A stretch of 64,000 nucleotides of DNA from Pedobacter sp. Leaf176 (GTDB lineage: Bacteria > Bacteroidota > Bacteroidia > Sphingobacteriales > Sphingobacteriaceae): contig NZ_LMPD01000003.1 in assembly GCF_001424305.1 (NCBI RefSeq), forward strand, positions 676,493 to 740,492. The letters are read 5' to 3'. Within the stretch, counting starts at the first letter, position 1; every line of letters starts with the position of its first letter. The position numbers and the translations under genes are program-made. The notes below the pieces were generated by a model. That model saw nothing but the letters and a program-made list of their open reading frames with translations. It had not been told where the DNA came from and ran no database searches. Shown here one piece after another: positions 8,842 through 18,520 of the stretch.

Positions 8842-11800
8842 AGTCTAACGTAATATCTAAACCTAAACCACGTAACTCGTGTACCAATACGTTAAACGAT
8901 TCTGGCACACCTGGAGTTGGTAGATTTTCACCTTTAACAATGGCTTCGTAAGTTTTGGCTCTTCCGATAACATCATCCGATTTAACGGTTAATATCTCCT
9001 GAAGAATATTAGCAGCACCGAATGCCTCTAATGCCCAAACCTCCATCTCACCAAAACGTTGACCACCGAACTGGGCTTTACCACCCAATGGTTGCTGTGT
9101 AATTAATGAGTATGGTCCGATTGAACGGGCGTGCATTTTATCATCAACCATGTGACCTAATTTCAACATATAGATAATACCTACTGTTGTAGTCTGATCG
9201 AAGCGCTCACCAGTTAAGCCATTGTATAAGTAGGTTTTTCCAGAAGCAGGAACACCCGCTTTAGCAATCCATTCTTCAACCTCATCATGCGTAGCACCAT
9301 CAAAAATCGGAGTAGCAAATTTCACTCCCAATTCTTTACCGGCCCATGCCAATACGGTTTCATAAATCTGACCTAAGTTCATACGTGAAGGTACACCCAG
9401 TGGATTCAACACGATATCAACAGGACTACCATCAGCTAAGAAAGGCATATCCTCGTCACGTACAATACGTGCAACGATACCTTTGTTACCGTGGCGGCCC
9501 GCCATTTTATCACCTACTTTTAATTTACGTTTTTTAGCAACATAAACTTTTGCCATTTGTACGATTCCCGAAGGAAGCTCATCACCTACACTAATTGCGA
9601 ATTTATCGCGTTTGTAAGCGCCGAGTTCTTCATTAACACGAATACCGTAATTGTGAAGCAACATTTTAATCATCTCGTTTTTGTCATCATCAGTAGTCCA
9701 TTTATTAGGGCTGATGTGATTGTAATCAAGATCTGCTAAAATTTTCTGAGTGAATTTAGCACCTTTAGCAACTAATAATTCTTTGTAAATATTGAATACA
9801 CCTTGTGATGTCTTTCCATTTACGATGGTGAATAATTTATCTACTAATTCTGCTTTTAATTTCTCAGTAATGTTATTATATCCTTTGTCTAATTTCTCAA
9901 TTGCCGATTTCTCTTCAGCTTTTGTAGTTTTCTTAGCACGGCTGAATAATTTAGTATCAATTACCACACCCTGAATTGAAGGAGGTGTTTTCAAAGACGC
10001 GTCTTTAACATCACCTGCTTTATCTCCAAAGATTGCACGTAGTAATTTCTCTTCCGGCGAAGGATCAGACTCTCCTTTCGGAGTAATCTTACCAATTAAA
10101 ATATCCCCTTCTTTTACATCAGCACCTACACGGATGATACCATTTTCATCAAGGTCTTTAGTGGCCTCTTCAGAAACGTTCGGGATATCTGGTGTTAATT
10201 CCTCTTCTCCACGTTTAGTATCACGTACTTCTAATTCAAACTCTTCAATATGCAATGAAGTAAAAACGTCATCACGAACAATACGCTCGTTGATTACAAT
10301 CGCATCCTCAAAGTTGAAACCTTGCCAAGGCATGAAAGCCACTTTCAAGTTTCTTCCTAATGCCAGCTCACCATTTTCAGTTGCATAACCTTCGCAAAGT
10401 ACTTGTCCTTTAGTAACTTTCTGACCTTTCTTAACGATTGGTTTCAAGTTGATACAAGTATTCTGGTTGGTTTTCTTAAACTTAATTAAACGGTAAGTTT
10501 TGCTGTCACCTTCAAATGAAACTAAACGATCATCTTCATTGCGTTCATATTTAATGATGATTTCGTTTGCATCAACATATTCGACAACGCCGTTACCTTC
10601 AGCATTGATAAGTGTTCTTGAATCGCGTGCAACGCGACCTTCCAAACCTGTACCAACAATTGGTGCTTCAGGACGTAACAATGGTACGGCCTGACGTTGC
10701 ATGTTCGATCCCATCAAAGCCCTGTTCGCATCATCGTGTTCTAAGAACGGAATTAACGAAGCAGCAATTGAGGTAATCTGGTTAGGCGCAACATCCATTA
10801 AGTCTAATTTCTCAGGCTCAATAATCGGGAAGTCACCCTCGTAACGTGCTTTAACGCGTGGTGTAATGAAGTTACCTTTATCATCATATTCTGCATTTGC
10901 CTGAGCAATGGTTTTACCATCCTCATCTTCAGCAGATAAATAAATAACATCTGAATCAACAACTACCTTACCATCTTCAACACGTTTGTATGGCGTTTCG
11001 ATGAAACCTAAATTATTGATTTTAGCATGCACACAAAGTGATGAAATCAAACCAATGTTCGGTCCTTCAGGAGTTTCAATTGTACATAAACGACCGTAGT
11101 GCGTGTAGTGAACGTCACGTACCTCGAAACCAGCTCGCTCACGTGATAAACCACCTGGGCCTAAAGCTGATAAACGGCGTTTGTGTGTAATCTCTGCTAA
11201 TGGATTGGTTTGATCCATGAACTGAGATAATTGATTTGTACCAAAGAAAGAGTTAATTACTGATGATAACGTACGGGCGTTAATCAAATCAGTTGGTGTA
11301 AAAACCTCGTTATCGCGAATGTTCATACGCTCACGGATTGTTCTGGCCATACGAGCCAAACCAACACCGAATTGTGCATACAATTGCTCACCTACCGTAC
11401 GTACACGACGGTTTGATAAGTGGTCAATATCATCCACCTCTTCTTTAGAGTTTATTAATTTAATTAAGTATTTAACAATTGCAATGATATCTGCTTTTGT
11501 TAAAACTTTAACATCATCCGGGGTATTCATTTTCAATTTACGGTTGATGCGGTAACGACCTACATCTCCCAAATCGTAACGTTTATCCGAAAAGAATAAA
11601 CGATCAATGATACCACGTGCAGTTTCCTCATCAGGTGGTTCTGCGTTACGCAAAGCCCGATAGATGTTTTCAACAGCCTCTTTTTCAGAGTTTGATGTAT
11701 CTTTTTGTAATGTATTATAAATAATGGTATAATCGGCCTGGCTTGCACCATCTTCTTTAGAAAGAATGATGGTCTTAACACCCGCTTCGATAACCATATC

Positions 11801-12643
11801 AATGTGTTCGTCTTCTAAAACGGTTTCTCTTTCAAGAATCACTTCATTACGGTCGATAGAAACTACCTCACCTGTATCTTCATCTACAAAATCTTCAACC
11901 CATTTCTTTAAAACTCTTGCCGCCAGTTTACGACCGATATATTTCTTTAAACCTGATTTACTAACTTTTACTTCGTCAGCAAGATCAAAAAGTTCTAAGA
12001 TATCTTTATCAGAATCGTAACCGATAGCACGTAATAAAGTGGTAACCGGGAATTTTTTCTTACGATCGATGTATGCATACATTACGTTGTTTACGTCTGT
12101 AGCAAACTCGATCCATGAACCTTTGAAAGGTATCACACGTGCGGAATACAATTTAGTTCCATTTGTGTGACGACTTTGGCCGAAAAACACACCTGGAGAA
12201 CGATGTAATTGCGAAACGATAACACGTTCTGCACCGTTGATCACAAATGTACCTTTTGGTGTCATATACGGGATAGTACCTAAATACACATCCTGAATAA
12301 TGGTTTCAAAGTCCTCATGTTCAACATCGTTACAAGAAAGCTTTAGCTTTGCTTTTAATGGAACATTGTAGGTTAACCCACGCTCAATACATTCATGTAT
12401 ATCGTAACGTGGCGGATCAACAAAATAATCAAGAAACTCCAATACGAAGATATTTCTTGAATCTGTTATTGGAAAGTTTTCAGCAAACACTTTAAACAAA
12501 CCTTCGCTAGAGCGATCGTCTGATGTGGTATCTATCTGGAAAAATTCTCTGAATGATTGCAATTGCACATCCAGAAAATCCGGATAGTCTATAATGTGCT
12601 TACTCGTTGCAAAATTTACTCTTTGTTCGACTGTCTTTGCCAA
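8840..12643 (-). CDS. rpoB: DNA-directed RNA polymerase beta subunit
   Basis: The 1267-aa beta subunit of RNA polymerase. Recognisable blocks include the RSPGVFFG region, the rifampicin-pocket region ([23 protein letters not shown] then [22 protein letters not shown]), the [22 protein letters not shown] segment and the C-terminal switch region [16 protein letters not shown]. No resistance-type change is evident in the rifampicin pocket by eye. It is cotranscribed with rplL upstream, with an attenuator-like hairpin in between. Confidence 0.99.
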   Translation of the reverse strand: MAKTVEQRVNFATSKHIIDYPDFLDVQLQSFREFFQIDTTSDDRSSEGLFKVFAENFPITDSRNIFVLEFLDYFVDPPRYDIHECIERGLTYNVPLKAKLKLSCNDVEHEDFETIIQDVYLGTIPYMTPKGTFVINGAERVIVSQLHRSPGVFFGQSRHTNGTKLYSARVIPFKGSWIEFATDVNNVMYAYIDRKKKFPVTTLLRAIGYDSDKDILELFDLADEVKVSKSGLKKYIGRKLAARVLKKWVEDFVDEDTGEVVSIDRNEVILERETVLEDEHIDMVIEAGVKTIILSKEDGASQADYTIIYNTLQKDTSNSEKEAVENIYRALRNAEPPDEETARGIIDRLFFSDKRYDLGDVGRYRINRKLKMNTPDDVKVLTKADIIAIVKYLIKLINSKEEVDDIDHLSNRRVRTVGEQLYAQFGVGLARMARTIRERMNIRDNEVFTPTDLINARTLSSVINSFFGTNQLSQFMDQTNPLAEITHKRRLSALGPGGLSRERAGFEVRDVHYTHYGRLCTIETPEGPNIGLISSLCVHAKINNLGFIETPYKRVEDGKVVVDSDVIYLSAEDEDGKTIAQANAEYDDKGNFITPRVKARYEGDFPIIEPEKLDLMDVAPNQITSIAASLIPFLEHDDANRALMGSNMQRQAVPLLRPEAPIVGTGLEGRVARDSRTLINAEGNGVVEYVDANEIIIKYERNEDDRLVSFEGDSKTYRLIKFKKTNQNTCINLKPIVKKGQKVTKGQVLCEGYATENGELALGRNLKVAFMPWQGFNFEDAIVINERIVRDDVFTSLHIEEFELEVRDTKRGEEELTPDIPNVSEEATKDLDENGIIRVGADVKEGDILIGKITPKGESDPSPEEKLLRAIFGDKAGDVKDASLKTPPSIQGVVIDTKLFSRAKKTTKAEEKSAIEKLDKGYNNITEKLKAELVDKLFTIVNGKTSQGVFNIYKELLVAKGAKFTQKILADLDYNHISPNKWTTDDDKNEMIKMLLHNYGIRVNEELGAYKRDKFAISVGDELPSGIVQMAKVYVAKKRKLKVGDKMAGRHGNKGIVARIVRDEDMPFLADGSPVDIVLNPLGVPSRMNLGQIYETVLAWAGKELGVKFATPIFDGATHDEVEEWIAKAGVPASGKTYLYNGLTGERFDQTTTVGIIYMLKLGHMVDDKMHARSIGPYSLITQQPLGGKAQFGGQRFGEMEVWALEAFGAANILQEILTVKSDDVIGRAKTYEAIVKGENLPTPGVPESFNVLVHELRGLGLDITLD

Positions 12644-12743
12644 TGGACTAAAAGATTTTAGTTTAAGAATAAACTATTTGTTTGGTTTCGGGTTTGAAAC
12701 ATTCTCATTAACCAAGCAAAATGAGGTGTTTATAAACAGGTAA

Positions 12744-12770
12744 AGACACCGACATTTTCAGTCGGTGTCT
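12744..12770 (-). promoter_or_regulatory. Attenuator-like hairpin between rplL and rpoB
   Basis: Perfect 10-bp stem: 12744-12753 (AGACACCGAC) with 12761-12770, 7-nt loop. The sequence after it on the minus strand (TTACCTGT) is not a U-run. It resembles a partial terminator or RNase III site, as known between rplL and rpoB in other bacteria, that would reduce rpoBC relative to ribosomal protein genes. Confidence 0.6.
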
Positions 12771-12801
12771 GATACATTTTTAGCTTAGCTAAATTAAGTG
12801 A

Positions 12802-13179
12802 TTACTTAATTTCAACTACTGCTCCAGCTTCTTCTAATTGTTTTTTAAGAGCTTCTGCTTCGTCTTTAGCAACACCAGTTTTTAATTCTTTTGGTGCTCC
12901 GTCTACTAAGTCTTTAGCTTCTTTCAAACCTAAACCAGTTAAGTCTTTAACAAGTTTTACAACTGCTAATTTCTGACCACCAGCTTCTTTTAAGATTACA
13001 TCAAATGATGTTTTTTCTGCAGCAGCAGCAGGTGCATCACCACCAGCAGCAGGACCAGCAACTACAGCAGCAGCTGCAGGCTCGATACCATACTCGTCTT
13101 TCAAGATTTGAGCTAATTCATTAACTTCTTTTACTGTTAAGTTTACCAATTGCTCAGCAAACGCTTTTAAATCTGCCAT
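12802..13179 (-). CDS. rplL: 50S ribosomal protein bL12 (L7/L12)
   Basis: A 125-aa stalk protein that recruits translation GTPases to the ribosome. The N-terminal dimerisation helix is followed by an Ala/Gly/Pro hinge (about residues 35-55) and the C-terminal domain with [23 protein letters not shown] and the [16 protein letters not shown] factor-binding helix. The gene lies after rplJ, as usual. Confidence 0.99.
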   Translation of the reverse strand: MADLKAFAEQLVNLTVKEVNELAQILKDEYGIEPAAAAVVAGPAAGGDAPAAAAEKTSFDVILKEAGGQKLAVVKLVKDLTGLGLKEAKDLVDGAPKELKTGVAKDEAEALKKQLEEAGAVVEIK

Positions 13180-13243
13180 TTTATTAAGATTTTAAAAATT
13201 TACGTGTAATAATTTTGTTTAATTTGCGAACTTAAGGTGTTCG

Positions 13244-13765
13244 TTAACCTTCTCTTTCTTGTAGAGTTTTAACAATTCCTGCAATTTTGCCACCGCTTGA
13301 TTTAAGGGCAGAAACAACATTTTTAGCTGGTGATTGTAATAATCCAATGATATCGCCAATAAGCTCTTCTCTTGATTTTAAGCTTACTAAGTTATTCAAT
13401 TGATCATCACCAACGTAAACTGATGAATCTATGTATGCCGCTTTAAGCACAGGTTTATCAGAAGTTTTTCTCAAAGTTTTAATCAACTTAGCCGGAGCGT
13501 TTGCTGTTTTTGAGAATAGTAATGATGATGAACCTTTAAGGGCTTCGTATATCTCAGAAGCATCGCCGTCTAAACCTTCAATCGCTTTGCGAATTAAAGT
13601 ATTTTTAGCAACCTTCATTACGATATCACTTTCAAAACATTTGCGACGGATGTTATTAATCTGCTCAACAGAAAGGCTAGATGTATCAGCAATATAAAAA
13701 TTGCCAAACTCCTGCATTTGTCCTTGTAGTTCTAAAACTACTTCGTTTTTTTCTTCTCTGTTCAT
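13244..13765 (-). CDS. rplJ: 50S ribosomal protein uL10
   Basis: A 173-aa base of the ribosomal stalk that binds 23S rRNA and the L7/L12 dimers. The N-terminus MNREEKNEVVLELQGQM and the VEQINNIRRKCFESDIVMKVAKNTLIRKAI segment are typical of L10. The C-terminal helix provides the L12 docking site. Only two bases separate it from rplA. Confidence 0.98.
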   Translation of the reverse strand: MNREEKNEVVLELQGQMQEFGNFYIADTSSLSVEQINNIRRKCFESDIVMKVAKNTLIRKAIEGLDGDASEIYEALKGSSSLLFSKTANAPAKLIKTLRKTSDKPVLKAAYIDSSVYVGDDQLNNLVSLKSREELIGDIIGLLQSPAKNVVSALKSSGGKIAGIVKTLQEREG

Positions 13766-13767
13766 GA

Positions 13768-14466
13768 TTAGATCCCCGCTACTGATTTTGTTTCAATTGC
13801 AATTCCAGGACTCATTGTAGAAGACACGTGAATGCTCTTAAAATAAGTTCCTTTAGCAGCAGATGGTTTTAATTTAGAAATTACAGAGATGATCTCTAAT
13901 GCATTTTCATAAATTTTATCTGCCGGGAATGATACTTTCCCTATTGAAGCGTGTATAATACCGCTTTTGTCTACTTTAAAATCAATCTTACCTGCTTTAA
14001 CCTCTGTTACAGCTTTACCAACTTCGTTAGTTACTGTACCAGATTTTGGGTTTGGCATTAAGTTCCTCGGACCTAAAACACGGCCCAATTTACCTACTTT
14101 TGCCATACAAGCTGGTGTAGTGATAATAATGTCTACATCGGTCCAACCACCTTCAATTTTAGCCACATATTCGTCTAAACCTACGAAATCTGCGCCGGCT
14201 GCTTTTGCTTCTTCTTCCTTATCAGGAGTTACTAAAGCTAAAACACGTACAGTTTTACCTGTTCCGTGTGGTAAAGTAGCAATCCCACGCACCATTTGAT
14301 TGGCCTTACGTGGATCTACACCTAATGATACATCAATATCAACTGACGCATCGAATTTAGTGGTAGTGATTTCTTTTACCAAAGCAGCAGCAGCCTGTAA
14401 AGTATAAGCTTTACCAGCTTCTATTTTAGCATGTGCCTTTTTTTGATTTTTAGTTAATTTCGCCAC
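13768..14466 (-). CDS. rplA: 50S ribosomal protein uL1
   Basis: A 232-aa protein of the mobile L1 stalk. Signature segments include [17 protein letters not shown] and [21 protein letters not shown], the classic L1 motif. In many bacteria L1 represses its own operon by binding the rplK-rplA leader. It lies 19 nt after rplK. Confidence 0.98.
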   Translation of the reverse strand: MAKLTKNQKKAHAKIEAGKAYTLQAAAALVKEITTTKFDASVDIDVSLGVDPRKANQMVRGIATLPHGTGKTVRVLALVTPDKEEEAKAAGADFVGLDEYVAKIEGGWTDVDIIITTPACMAKVGKLGRVLGPRNLMPNPKSGTVTNEVGKAVTEVKAGKIDFKVDKSGIIHASIGKVSFPADKIYENALEIISVISKLKPSAAKGTYFKSIHVSSTMSPGIAIETKSVAGI

Positions 14467-14485
14467 TGTTGTAAACTGTTTTTAA

Positions 14486-14929
14486 TTAATTATTCCAGGG
14501 TGCGTCACCAGAAACGGTGATTCCCATACTGCGTGCTGTACCGGCAACCATACTCATTGCAGATTCGATTGTAAATGCATTTAAATCAGGCATTTTATCT
14601 TCAGCAATAACTTTAATCTGGTCCCAGGTCACCGATCCAACTTTCTTACGGTTAGGCTCAGCAGAACCACTCTGTAATTTAGTAGCATCTTTTAACTGGA
14701 TGGCTACAGGAGGGGTTTTGATGATGAAATCGAATGACTTATCAGCATAAACAGTAATTACAACCGGCAATACTTTACCTGCTTTATCTTGGGTACGAGC
14801 GTTGTACTGTTTGCAAAACTCCATGATGTTAACACCCTTAGCACCTAATGCAGGTCCAACTGGTGGCGATGGATTTGCCGCTCCGCCTTTGATCTGTAAT
14901 TTGATCATTGCACTGACTTCTTTTGCCAT
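14486..14929 (-). CDS. rplK: 50S ribosomal protein uL11
   Basis: A 147-aa protein of the GTPase-associated centre. The N-terminal domain has the [24 protein letters not shown] segment that binds the thiostrepton-site rRNA, with the Pro-rich switch; the C-terminal rRNA-binding domain ends [14 protein letters not shown]. It follows nusG after a 144-nt gap that holds a hairpin. Confidence 0.98.
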   Translation of the reverse strand: MAKEVSAMIKLQIKGGAANPSPPVGPALGAKGVNIMEFCKQYNARTQDKAGKVLPVVITVYADKSFDFIIKTPPVAIQLKDATKLQSGSAEPNRKKVGSVTWDQIKVIAEDKMPDLNAFTIESAMSMVAGTARSMGITVSGDAPWNN

Positions 14930-14997
14930 TTTGTGTTTTTATTTATTTAAAACTCAATGTTAATAGTGGAAGCATGTAACATTTAATGTCCTGGCGG

Positions 14998-15048
14998 TTT
15001 TATATAAAACCAAAAGGACTGCAAAGATATGAATAATCCTGCAGTCCT
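14998..15048 (-). promoter_or_regulatory. Hairpin and palindrome in the nusG-rplK spacer
   Basis: AGGACTGCA (15015-15023) pairs with TGCAGTCCT (15040-15048) over a 16-nt loop. Next on the minus strand is a perfect 14-nt palindrome GTTTTATATAAAAC (14998-15011). The spacer is the place where L1 autoregulation or partial termination would act, but no L1-target shape can be proven by eye. Confidence 0.45.
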
Positions 15049-15073
15049 CCAATATATTTTATAAAATTAATTT

Positions 15074-15616
15074 TTACTCTTTTTCTACTTGCATATAGTT
15101 AAGTTCTAATGGTGTTTTACGACCAAAAATCTTAACCATAACTTTCAACTTTTTCTTCTCTTCGTTAACTTCTTCAATAACACCCGTGAAACCATTGAAA
15201 GGTCCATCCATAACTTTGATGTTTTCACCAACATAGAAAGGAACATTCATCATCTCCCCTTGCTCGCTCATTTCATCAACCTTACCTAAAATACGATTAA
15301 CCTCAGCCTGACGCATCGGGATAGGATTACCAGCTTTATCGCCTAAAAATCCAATGACACTGTTTATTCCTTTAATAATATGCTCTAACTCGCCATCCAG
15401 AGTTGCCTCGATTAAAACATAACCAGGATAAAAGTTACGCTCTTTTGCTATTTTTTTTCCGTCTTTCATCTGGTAATATTTCTCCATAGGAATTAATACC
15501 TGAGGAACCAAATGAGAGAAACCTAAACGACTTATTTCAGCATCAATATACTGCTTTACCTTTTTTTCTTTACCGCTTACAGCTCTAACAACATACCACT
15601 TTAAAAGATCGCTCAT
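15074..15616 (-). CDS. nusG: Transcription termination/antitermination factor NusG
   Basis: A 180-aa NusG with an N-terminal NGN domain (KWYVVRAVSGKEKKVKQYI) and the conserved RNFYPGYVLIEA stretch, and a C-terminal KOW domain (GENIKVMDGPFNGFTGVIEEV). It couples RNA polymerase to ribosomes and Rho. It is read directly after secE, 7 nt away. Confidence 0.98.
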   Translation of the reverse strand: MSDLLKWYVVRAVSGKEKKVKQYIDAEISRLGFSHLVPQVLIPMEKYYQMKDGKKIAKERNFYPGYVLIEATLDGELEHIIKGINSVIGFLGDKAGNPIPMRQAEVNRILGKVDEMSEQGEMMNVPFYVGENIKVMDGPFNGFTGVIEEVNEEKKKLKVMVKIFGRKTPLELNYMQVEKE

Positions 15617-15623
15617 TAGTATA

Positions 15624-15821
15624 TTAATTTGAAAGTGATTTGTAAAAAGTATCTAACACGAATACAGAACCTTTATCCATTGCAAAAATAATTAATGCAA
15701 TAATTAAAGAGGCTACTAAAACAAGAACCGCAGAGTTTTGAAGTTCTCCCCAAGTAGGCCATGTAACCTTCTGGGTCATTTCATCATACGATTCTTTTAT
15801 AAACTGAACTACTTTAGCCAT
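15624..15821 (-). CDS. secE: Preprotein translocase subunit SecE
   Basis: A 65-aa short-form SecE with one membrane helix near residues 29-49, preceded by the conserved VQFIKESYDEMTQKVTWPTW amphipathic segment. It clamps SecY in the translocon. It is the first protein gene of the secE-nusG-ribosomal-rpoBC unit. Confidence 0.96.
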   Translation of the reverse strand: MAKVVQFIKESYDEMTQKVTWPTWGELQNSAVLVLVASLIIALIIFAMDKGSVFVLDTFYKSLSN

Positions 15822-15830
15822 ATCTAAATT

Positions 15831-15919
15831 GTTGAATGAAAGAATGAGTGAGTGAGTGAATGGTACATTTGAAGATTTCTTTCAAATTCAATCATTCATC
15901 CATTCAAAAATCAATCATT
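15831..15919. repeat. Tetrad-repeat hairpin between tRNA-Trp and secE (element B)
   Basis: Arm 1 (15831-15863) runs as GAAT/GAGT/GAAA units; arm 2 (15881-15919) as ATTC/ATCA/ATCC units. The arms are roughly complementary. It has the same design as the other intergenic repeats here but with a 4-nt period. Confidence 0.65.
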
Positions 15920-15927
15920 ATTTTAAG

Positions 15928-15998
15928 CACGGGAACAAGGATTCGAACCCTGATCAAAGGTTTTGGAGACCTCTATTCTACCGTTGAACTATTCCCGT
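15928..15998 (-). tRNA. tRNA-Trp (anticodon CCA)
   Basis: A 71-nt cloverleaf with acceptor ACGGGAA/TTCCCGT, discriminator G, T-loop TTCGAAT and anticodon loop CTCCAAA giving CCA. CCA is not encoded in the DNA after the discriminator. It lies between tuf and secE, as in many Bacteroidetes, and is probably cut from the same transcript. Confidence 0.95.
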
Positions 15999-16010
15999 GT
16001 ATTTGTTTGT

Positions 16011-16110
16011 AGTTAGTATAAAGTACTTAGTACTTAGATTTTAGTCATTTTTGACCTAATCCAAGTACTAAGTAAGTTATTTATATACTAAGTACTATGT
16101 ACTTAATACT
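16011..16110. repeat. Heptad-repeat hairpin between tuf and tRNA-Trp (element C)
   Basis: Arm 1 starts with units AGTATAA AGTACTT AGTACTT AGATTTT AGTCATT (16015-16049). Arm 2 (16061-16110) is built on AAGTACT/AAGTAAG/AGTACTA words and abuts the tuf stop codon. The core word AGTA is the same as in element A. Confidence 0.75.
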
Positions 16111-17296
16111 ATTTTAAAATTTCAGTTACCTGACCAGCACCTACTGTTCTACCACCTTCACGGATAGCGAAACGTAGACCTTTTTCCATTGCGATTGCGT
16201 TAATCAATTTAACTGTAATTGTAACGTTATCACCTGGCATTACCATTTCAGTACCTTCAGCTAATGAAATTTCACCAGTTACATCTGTTGTACGGAAATA
16301 GAATTGAGGACGGTATTTGTTAAAGAATGGCGTATGACGACCACCTTCTGCTTTTGATAATACGTAGATCTCAGCTTTGAAATCTGTGTGAGGTGTTACT
16401 GAACCTGGTTTACAGATTACCATACCACGACGGATATCAGTTTTCTCAATACCACGTAACAATAAACCAACGTTATCACCAGCTTCACCGTAATCTAAAA
16501 TTTTACGGAACATCTCAACACCAGTTACTGTAGATTTTAAGTTCTCAGCACCCATACCTAAGATTTCAACCGGATCACCTGAGTTGATTACACCACGCTC
16601 AATACGACCAGTAGCAACAGTACCACGACCTGTAATTGAGAACACATCTTCAACAGGCATTAAGAAAGGAAGATCAGTTAAACGTGGAGGAATTGGAATG
16701 TAGTTATCTACAGCATCCATTAATTCCATAATTTTACCAACCCATTTCGGATCGCCGTTTAATCCACCTAATGCAGAACCTTGGATTACAGGAATGTCAT
16801 CACCTGGGAATTCATAGAATGATAATAATTCACGAACTTCCATTTCAACTAATTCTAATAACTCAGGGTCATCAACCATATCCACTTTGTTCATGAATAC
16901 AACCAATGAAGGAACACCTACCTGACGAGCCAATAGGATGTGCTCGCGAGTTTGTGGCATTGGACCATCAGTAGCAGCAACAACGATAATTGCACCGTCC
17001 ATTTGAGCAGCACCAGTTACCATGTTTTTCACATAATCCGCGTGACCTGGACAGTCAACGTGTGCATAGTGACGGTTAGCTGTTGAATACTCAACGTGAG
17101 CTGTATTGATTGTAATACCTCTTTCTTTTTCCTCTGGAGCAGAGTCAATAGATTCGAATGAACGTGCCTCAGATAAACCTGCATCAGCTAAACATTTTGT
17201 AATAGCTGCTGTTAAAGTTGTTTTACCGTGATCGACGTGACCGATTGTACCGATGTTTAAGTGCGGTTTACTGCGGTCAAATTTTTCTTTTGCCAT
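16109..17296 (-). CDS. tuf: Translation elongation factor Tu
   Basis: A 395-aa GTPase that delivers aminoacyl-tRNA to the ribosome. G1 is GHVDHGKT at residues 19-26; DCPGHADY (G3) and NKVD (G4) follow, then domains II and III ending [15 protein letters not shown]. It sits in a tRNA-tuf-tRNA-secE-nusG arrangement typical of this phylum. No second copy is in the window. Confidence 0.99.
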   Translation of the reverse strand: MAKEKFDRSKPHLNIGTIGHVDHGKTTLTAAITKCLADAGLSEARSFESIDSAPEEKERGITINTAHVEYSTANRHYAHVDCPGHADYVKNMVTGAAQMDGAIIVVAATDGPMPQTREHILLARQVGVPSLVVFMNKVDMVDDPELLELVEMEVRELLSFYEFPGDDIPVIQGSALGGLNGDPKWVGKIMELMDAVDNYIPIPPRLTDLPFLMPVEDVFSITGRGTVATGRIERGVINSGDPVEILGMGAENLKSTVTGVEMFRKILDYGEAGDNVGLLLRGIEKTDIRRGMVICKPGSVTPHTDFKAEIYVLSKAEGGRHTPFFNKYRPQFYFRTTDVTGEISLAEGTEMVMPGDNVTITVKLINAIAMEKGLRFAIREGGRTVGAGQVTEILK

Positions 17297-17420
17297 TTTA
17301 TTTATAACTAATTAGTAGGTTAACTTTTTATTATTTTTATTTATTGTTTTGATACAATGCAACACAAAAAACCTTGTCCATTCTGTTATTTAACAGATTT
17401 AACAAAGCTTCTTTTTTATG

Positions 17421-17492
<72 letters not shown>

Positions 17493-17500
17493 TTTTTTTT

Positions 17501-17574
17501 CAGCTCATTAGTTCAGTAGTTTATCTGTTCATTAGGCTACAAATGAACCAGTGAACCAATTACTAATGAACTTC
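17501..17574. repeat. Octad-repeat hairpin between tRNA-Gly and tRNA-Thr (element D)
   Basis: Arm 1 has TCATTAG, TTCAGTAG, TTTATCTG and TTCATTAG units; arm 2 has AATGAACC, AGTGAACC and AATGAACT units. The two arms are complementary in their GTTCA/TGAAC cores. The period is about 8 nt. Confidence 0.6.
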
Positions 17575-17578
17575 CAAG

Positions 17579-17651
17579 AGCGGAAGACGAGGTTCGAACT
17601 CGCGACCTATAGCTTGGAAGGCTATCGCTCTACCAACTGAGCTACTTCCGC
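17579..17651 (-). tRNA. tRNA-Gly (anticodon TCC)
   Basis: A 73-nt cloverleaf with acceptor GCGGAAG/CTTCCGC, anticodon stem ATAGC/GCTAT, loop CTTCCAA giving TCC, T-loop TTCGAAC and discriminator T. Confidence 0.95.
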
Positions 17652-17656
17652 TTATT

Positions 17657-17727
17657 AATCTACGATTTCAGATTTACGAATTACGATTAGCTTCAATCGT
17701 CAATCTAAAATCTCTCAATCTAAAATC
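17657..17727. repeat. Heptad-repeat hairpin between tRNA-Tyr and tRNA-Gly (element E)
   Basis: Arm 1 (17657-17688) is AATCTAC GATTTCA GATTTAC GAATTAC GATT. Arm 2 (17695-17727) carries AATC at 17695, 17702, 17709, 17717 and 17724, spacing 7-7-8-7. The loop is only 6 nt. The core GATT/AATC is shared with the arms flanking the four-helix-bundle gene at 47.7-48.1 kb. Confidence 0.85.
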
Positions 17728-17733
17728 AATTTG

Positions 17734-17816
17734 TGGGGAGAGAAGGATTCGAACCTTCGAAATCTTGCGATAACAGAGTTACAGTCTGTCCCATTTGGCC
17801 GCTCTGGAATCTCCCC
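17734..17816 (-). tRNA. tRNA-Tyr (anticodon GTA)
   Basis: An 83-nt class II tRNA with a long variable arm, acceptor GGGGAGA/TCTCCCC, anticodon loop CTGTAAC giving GTA, and T-loop TTCGAAT. Confidence 0.95.
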
Positions 17817-17854
17817 GTCTTTATTCTAAAATGCGAACATTTTAAAATAAAAAG

Positions 17855-17927
<73 letters not shown>

Positions 17928-18057
17928 TTTTATTTTTTTTTTGCATCGTTTAAAAAAATGGTTTCTTAAACAAATAAATGCGTATTTTAATAATTTTATA
18001 CTTTCACAGAACTACCCACTTCATTATTTGAGGTCACCCCCTTTCCGAATTGGAATG

Positions 18058-18087
18058 CAAATCTACACATTTATATTTCTATTCAAA
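18058..18087 (-). promoter_or_regulatory. Putative promoter of the tRNA-tuf-secE operon
   Basis: On the minus strand TTTG (plus 18084-18087) is followed after 18 nt by TAGATTTG (plus 18058-18065), matching the Bacteroidetes TTTG/TAnnTTTG consensus in both boxes. The first tRNA starts about 130 nt downstream. Confidence 0.6.
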
Positions 18088-18101
18088 ATAAATTTAAAAA
18101 A

Positions 18102-18131
18102 AAATTAGCGGGCAGAAAGCGCCGCTAATTT
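18102..18131 (-). terminator. Rho-independent terminator of rpsU-xerC-hpf
   Basis: A 10-bp stem: 18102-18111 (AAATTAGCGG) with 18122-18131, 10-nt loop, followed on the minus strand by a U-rich run from the plus-strand A-tract at 18095-18104. It lies 28 nt after the hpf stop. Confidence 0.8.
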
Positions 18132-18159
18132 CCTTTGGAAAGTTAAAAAAAATATTTGC

Positions 18160-18507
18160 TTAGTAATCAGATATTTCGCTATCAATTAAAACTGTTTTCT
18201 GCTCACTAATTTTTTTTCTTGTTTTTTCTTTATGCTTGGTGATTTGCTTTCTTAATGATTCAATTGCCAGGTCGGTAGCTTCCTCAAATGATTTACATTG
18301 TTCTTTTGCAAATAAAGTTCCGCCAGGCACAATCAGCTTTATCTCACTAATTTTGTTCGCTTCATCTTCTACATTCTCCAGCTTTAAGTACACTTCGCCA
18401 CTAATAATTTGATCAAAGAACTGATCAAGCTTATTCGCCTTTTTCTGTATAAAATCTAACAACTTACTGTCTGCATTGAAGTGGATTGATTGAACTCCGA
18501 TTTTCAT
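18160..18507 (-). CDS. hpf: Ribosome hibernation factor HPF (short form) / RaiA family
   Basis: A 115-aa protein that binds the decoding region of idle 30S subunits and helps form inactive ribosomes. It has the family fold: first strand IGVQSIHF, helix LLDFIQKKANKLDQFF, strands EVYLKLENV and SEIKLIVPGGTLFAKEQ, and the helix FEEATDLAIESLRKQI. It lacks the long-form C-terminal dimer domain. A strong AAGGAGG lies just before the ATG. It follows xerC with a 13-nt gap. Confidence 0.93.
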   Translation of the reverse strand: MKIGVQSIHFNADSKLLDFIQKKANKLDQFFDQIISGEVYLKLENVEDEANKISEIKLIVPGGTLFAKEQCKSFEEATDLAIESLRKQITKHKEKTRKKISEQKTVLIDSEISDY

Positions 18508-18520
18508 TTTTCCTCCTTTT

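Noticed and set aside
4608..12020. Many 60-90-aa frames on the plus strand opposite rpoB and rpoC
   Set aside because: They are antisense shadows of well-conserved genes, without ribosome sites or family features.
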